A DNA stretch of 64,000 nt. Origin: Thermomicrobium sp. CFH 73360. GTDB lineage: Bacteria; Chloroflexota; Chloroflexia; Thermomicrobiales; Thermomicrobiaceae. Location: assembly GCF_023806465.1 (NCBI RefSeq), contig NZ_JAMSLS010000002.1, positions 434,001-498,000 of the forward strand, given 5' to 3'. Position numbers and translations under genes: made by a program. The notes below the pieces were generated by a model, which was not told the origin of the DNA, searched no databases, and saw only the letters and a program-made list of their open reading frames with translations. Below are positions 62,530-64,000 of this stretch, in pieces (position 1 is the first letter of the stretch; each line of letters opens with the position of its first letter).

Positions 62530-63636
62530 ATGCGGACAGCGTACTGCTATGACGAGCGATTTCTCCAGCACGAGACTGGCCTCGACGGGCACCGTCTGCC
62601 CGACGGTGCCATTCTTGAGCCGATTGAGCACCCATCCAGCGCACGGATCATCCGGCGTACCGCACAGCTCATCGCCAGTTCGGGCCTGCTCACGGACGCA
62701 CTCATCGTTCCCGCCCGTCCGGCAACAGAGGCTGAACTCACTGCGTATCACACCCCGGAATACATTGCTCATGTCCAGCGCGTCACTGCTGAGGGTGGTG
62801 GCTGGCTCGACCCCGAGACCCCGGTCGCCCCTGGCTCGTGGGATGCTGCGCTGCTGGCGGCTGGGGCAGCCATCGAACTCACCAACGCCGTCCTGGACGA
62901 CCACGCACGTCATGCGTTCGGACTTCTCCGCCCTCCGGGACACCACGCGATGCGGGCACAAGGCATGGGCTTCTGCGTCTTCAACAACGTGGTGATCGCG
63001 GTGCGCCATGCCCAGCGCCGAGGTATCCAGCGCGTCATGGTACTCGACTGGGACGTCCATCACGGGAACGGCACGCAGGACGCCTTTTGGGACGACCCAT
63101 CAGTCTTGTTCGTCTCGCTCCATCAAGAGAACTGGTATCCAGAGGGATGGGGCGCGGTCGACCATGTCGGTGGCCCGGGTGCAGAGGGAACAACCGTCAA
63201 CATCCCACTCCCACCCGGCACTGGAAACCGGGGTTATCTCCTCGCGCTGGAGCGTGTTGTCCTACCAATCGCCCGGGAGTTCCGTCCCGAGATGGTCTTC
63301 GTCTCGGCTGGGCAGGACGCGAGCATGGATGACCCGCTGGGACGCATGCTGGTCACGATGAGTGGGTACCGACGGATGAGTGAGCTGGTTCGAGAACTTG
63401 CCGAGTCAGTCTGCGGTGGACGGCTGGTTGTCCTGATGGAGGGTGGGTACTCGCTCCGCTACGTCCCGTACTGCACCCTGGCAATCCTCGAGGGCATCAT
63501 GGGGCAGCAGAGTGGCATCCCTGATCCCCACGAGGGGACAAGTGAATTGGCACAAGCCGAGCGAGAGTTCCGCCCTGACCAAGAGTCAGCCATCGAGACA
63601 GCACGGCAGGTACTCAGCCGTTATTGGGACCTGTAA
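62530..63636 (+). CDS. Histone-deacetylase-family (AcuC-like) deacetylase
   Basis: 368 residues. [20 protein letters not shown] supplies the active-site His pair, and [11 protein letters not shown] the zinc Asp and His; the third zinc ligand lies in [13 protein letters not shown]. Bacterial relatives deacetylate acetyl-CoA synthetase or polyamines. ATG at 62530 follows AAGGAG. Substrate unknown; catalytic site is intact. Confidence 0.9.
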   Translation: MRTAYCYDERFLQHETGLDGHRLPDGAILEPIEHPSSARIIRRTAQLIASSGLLTDALIVPARPATEAELTAYHTPEYIAHVQRVTAEGGGWLDPETPVAPGSWDAALLAAGAAIELTNAVLDDHARHAFGLLRPPGHHAMRAQGMGFCVFNNVVIAVRHAQRRGIQRVMVLDWDVHHGNGTQDAFWDDPSVLFVSLHQENWYPEGWGAVDHVGGPGAEGTTVNIPLPPGTGNRGYLLALERVVLPIAREFRPEMVFVSAGQDASMDDPLGRMLVTMSGYRRMSELVRELAESVCGGRLVVLMEGGYSLRYVPYCTLAILEGIMGQQSGIPDPHEGTSELAQAEREFRPDQESAIETARQVLSRYWDL

Positions 63637-63701
63637 ACAACCGAGCACACTCGGCCACAGCGAAACGCGAGCACATCCAGCAGCCCGAGAGCCCGACGGG
63701 G

Positions 63702-63707
63702 TATACT
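63702..63707 (+). promoter_or_regulatory. Promoter -10 of uvrB
   Basis: TATACT 37 nt before the uvrB start, within GGGGTATACTCG, the same core as at the SHOCT/cytochrome promoter (49038-49048). No clear -35 was seen. Confidence 0.5.
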
Positions 63708-63743
63708 CGGTCGCTGCACGACGCGCTGTCGGGACAAGAGAGC

Positions 63744-64000
63744 ATGTCAGAGTTTCGACTCGTTACGCCATTTCAACCGACCGGAGATCAGCCCCAGGCG
63801 ATCGAGAAGCTCGTCGAAGGGTTGAAGCGTAGCTACCGGCATCAAACGCTGCTCGGCGTGACTGGCAGCGGGAAGACGTTCACCATGGCCAGCGTCATCG
63901 CTGCCGTGCAACGCCCAACGCTTGTGCTTGCACCGAACAAGACACTTGCTGCGCAGCTCTATGCCGAGTTCCGGGAGTTCTTTCCCCACAACGCCGTCGA
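63744..64000 (+). CDS. uvrB: UvrABC excision nuclease subunit B, 3' truncated by window
   Basis: First 85 residues of Uvr[21 protein letters not shown] is the conserved N terminus and [11 protein letters not shown] is Walker A, followed by [15 protein letters not shown]. UvrB loads on damaged DNA and is incised by UvrC in nucleotide excision repair. Runs off the end of the window. ATG at 63744 with GACAAGAG upstream. Confidence 0.95.
   Translation, partial: MSEFRLVTPFQPTGDQPQAIEKLVEGLKRSYRHQTLLGVTGSGKTFTMASVIAAVQRPTLVLAPNKTLAAQLYAEFREFFPHNAV

Noticed and set aside
1-64000. CRISPR arrays, tRNA genes, insertion sequences, prophage genes
   Set aside because: I scanned intergenic DNA for direct repeat arrays, T-arm consensus GGTTCGAATCC-like segments and transposase or integrase motifs and found none.

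Overview
The window is about 64 kb of gene-dense, high-G+C bacterial chromosome. It has many GTG and TTG starts, short intergenic gaps and long runs of 4-nt start/stop overlaps. LysW-carried lysine/arginine biosynthesis, F420-type LLM oxidoreductases, an ELFV glutamate dehydrogenase, Thr/Pro/Ala-rich lipoproteins and SHOCT/DUF4352-type surface proteins together suggest a thermophilic member of the Chloroflexota, most likely Thermomicrobia (Thermomicrobium-like). That placement is inferred from gene content; no rRNA is present. I found no rRNA, tRNA, CRISPR array, insertion sequence or prophage.

Layout. 1-0.9 kb: 3' part of glutamate dehydrogenase. 1.6-4.0 kb (-): two RCK/TrkA K+ channel regulators, a UspA protein and a metallophosphoesterase. 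4.9-7.2 kb (+): CmtR-like metal sensor, small 2-TM protein, CcdA-like thiol transporter and a peptidase S51-like protein. 7.2-10.0 kb: two MFS exporters flanking a cupin. 10.3-14.8 kb (+): an acetoin/2-oxo acid dehydrogenase operon (acoC-like, acoA, acoB, acoX) whose E2 carries an alpha/beta hydrolase. 14.7-17.6 kb (-): DUF488, MgtC, two membrane proteins and a lipoprotein. 17.8-21.8 kb (+): Thr/Pro-rich lipoprotein, ECF sigma factor, zinc-finger anti-sigma-like protein and a two-gene ABC exporter. 21.9-27.5 kb: MBL hydrolase, M16 peptidase, CinA domain, MFS, a coiled-coil zinc-ribbon protein and an M50-like membrane protein. 27.5-31.2 kb (-): alkyladenine glycosylase and valS.

32.1-39.2 kb (-) is the most distinctive locus: lysW, a degenerate LysX-like protein, lysK, lysX, lysY, a SAM methyltransferase, lysZ, lysJ and a small helical protein. 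Most junctions overlap by 4 nt. lysW (51 residues, ending EDWGE) is preceded by a terminator-like hairpin that could act as an attenuator. LysW would hold the substrate amino group while LysX, LysZ, LysY, LysJ and LysK ligate, phosphorylate, reduce, aminate and release it.

40.4-43.7 kb: a SufR-like Cys-containing regulator, then (on -) a metal P-type ATPase with its own CmtR-like sensor and a probable autoregulatory operator. 44-48.3 kb: metG and a lytic transglycosylase. 48.7-49.8 kb (+): two SHOCT membrane proteins and a membrane-anchored cytochrome c, with a CsoR-type copper operator over the promoter. 49.9-55.6 kb: glycosyltransferase, beta-propeller protein, Bcr/CflA-like MFS and a tandem DUF4352 protein. 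55.6-64 kb: WYL regulator, a WecG/B-box/HldE-like surface-polysaccharide operon, an ABC exporter, an LLM oxidoreductase, an AcuC-like deacetylase and the start of uvrB.

The main loci worth pursuing are the LysW operon with its extra genes, the hydrolase-type E2 operon, the copper-type cytochrome c cassette and the two CmtR-linked metal/thiol cassettes.
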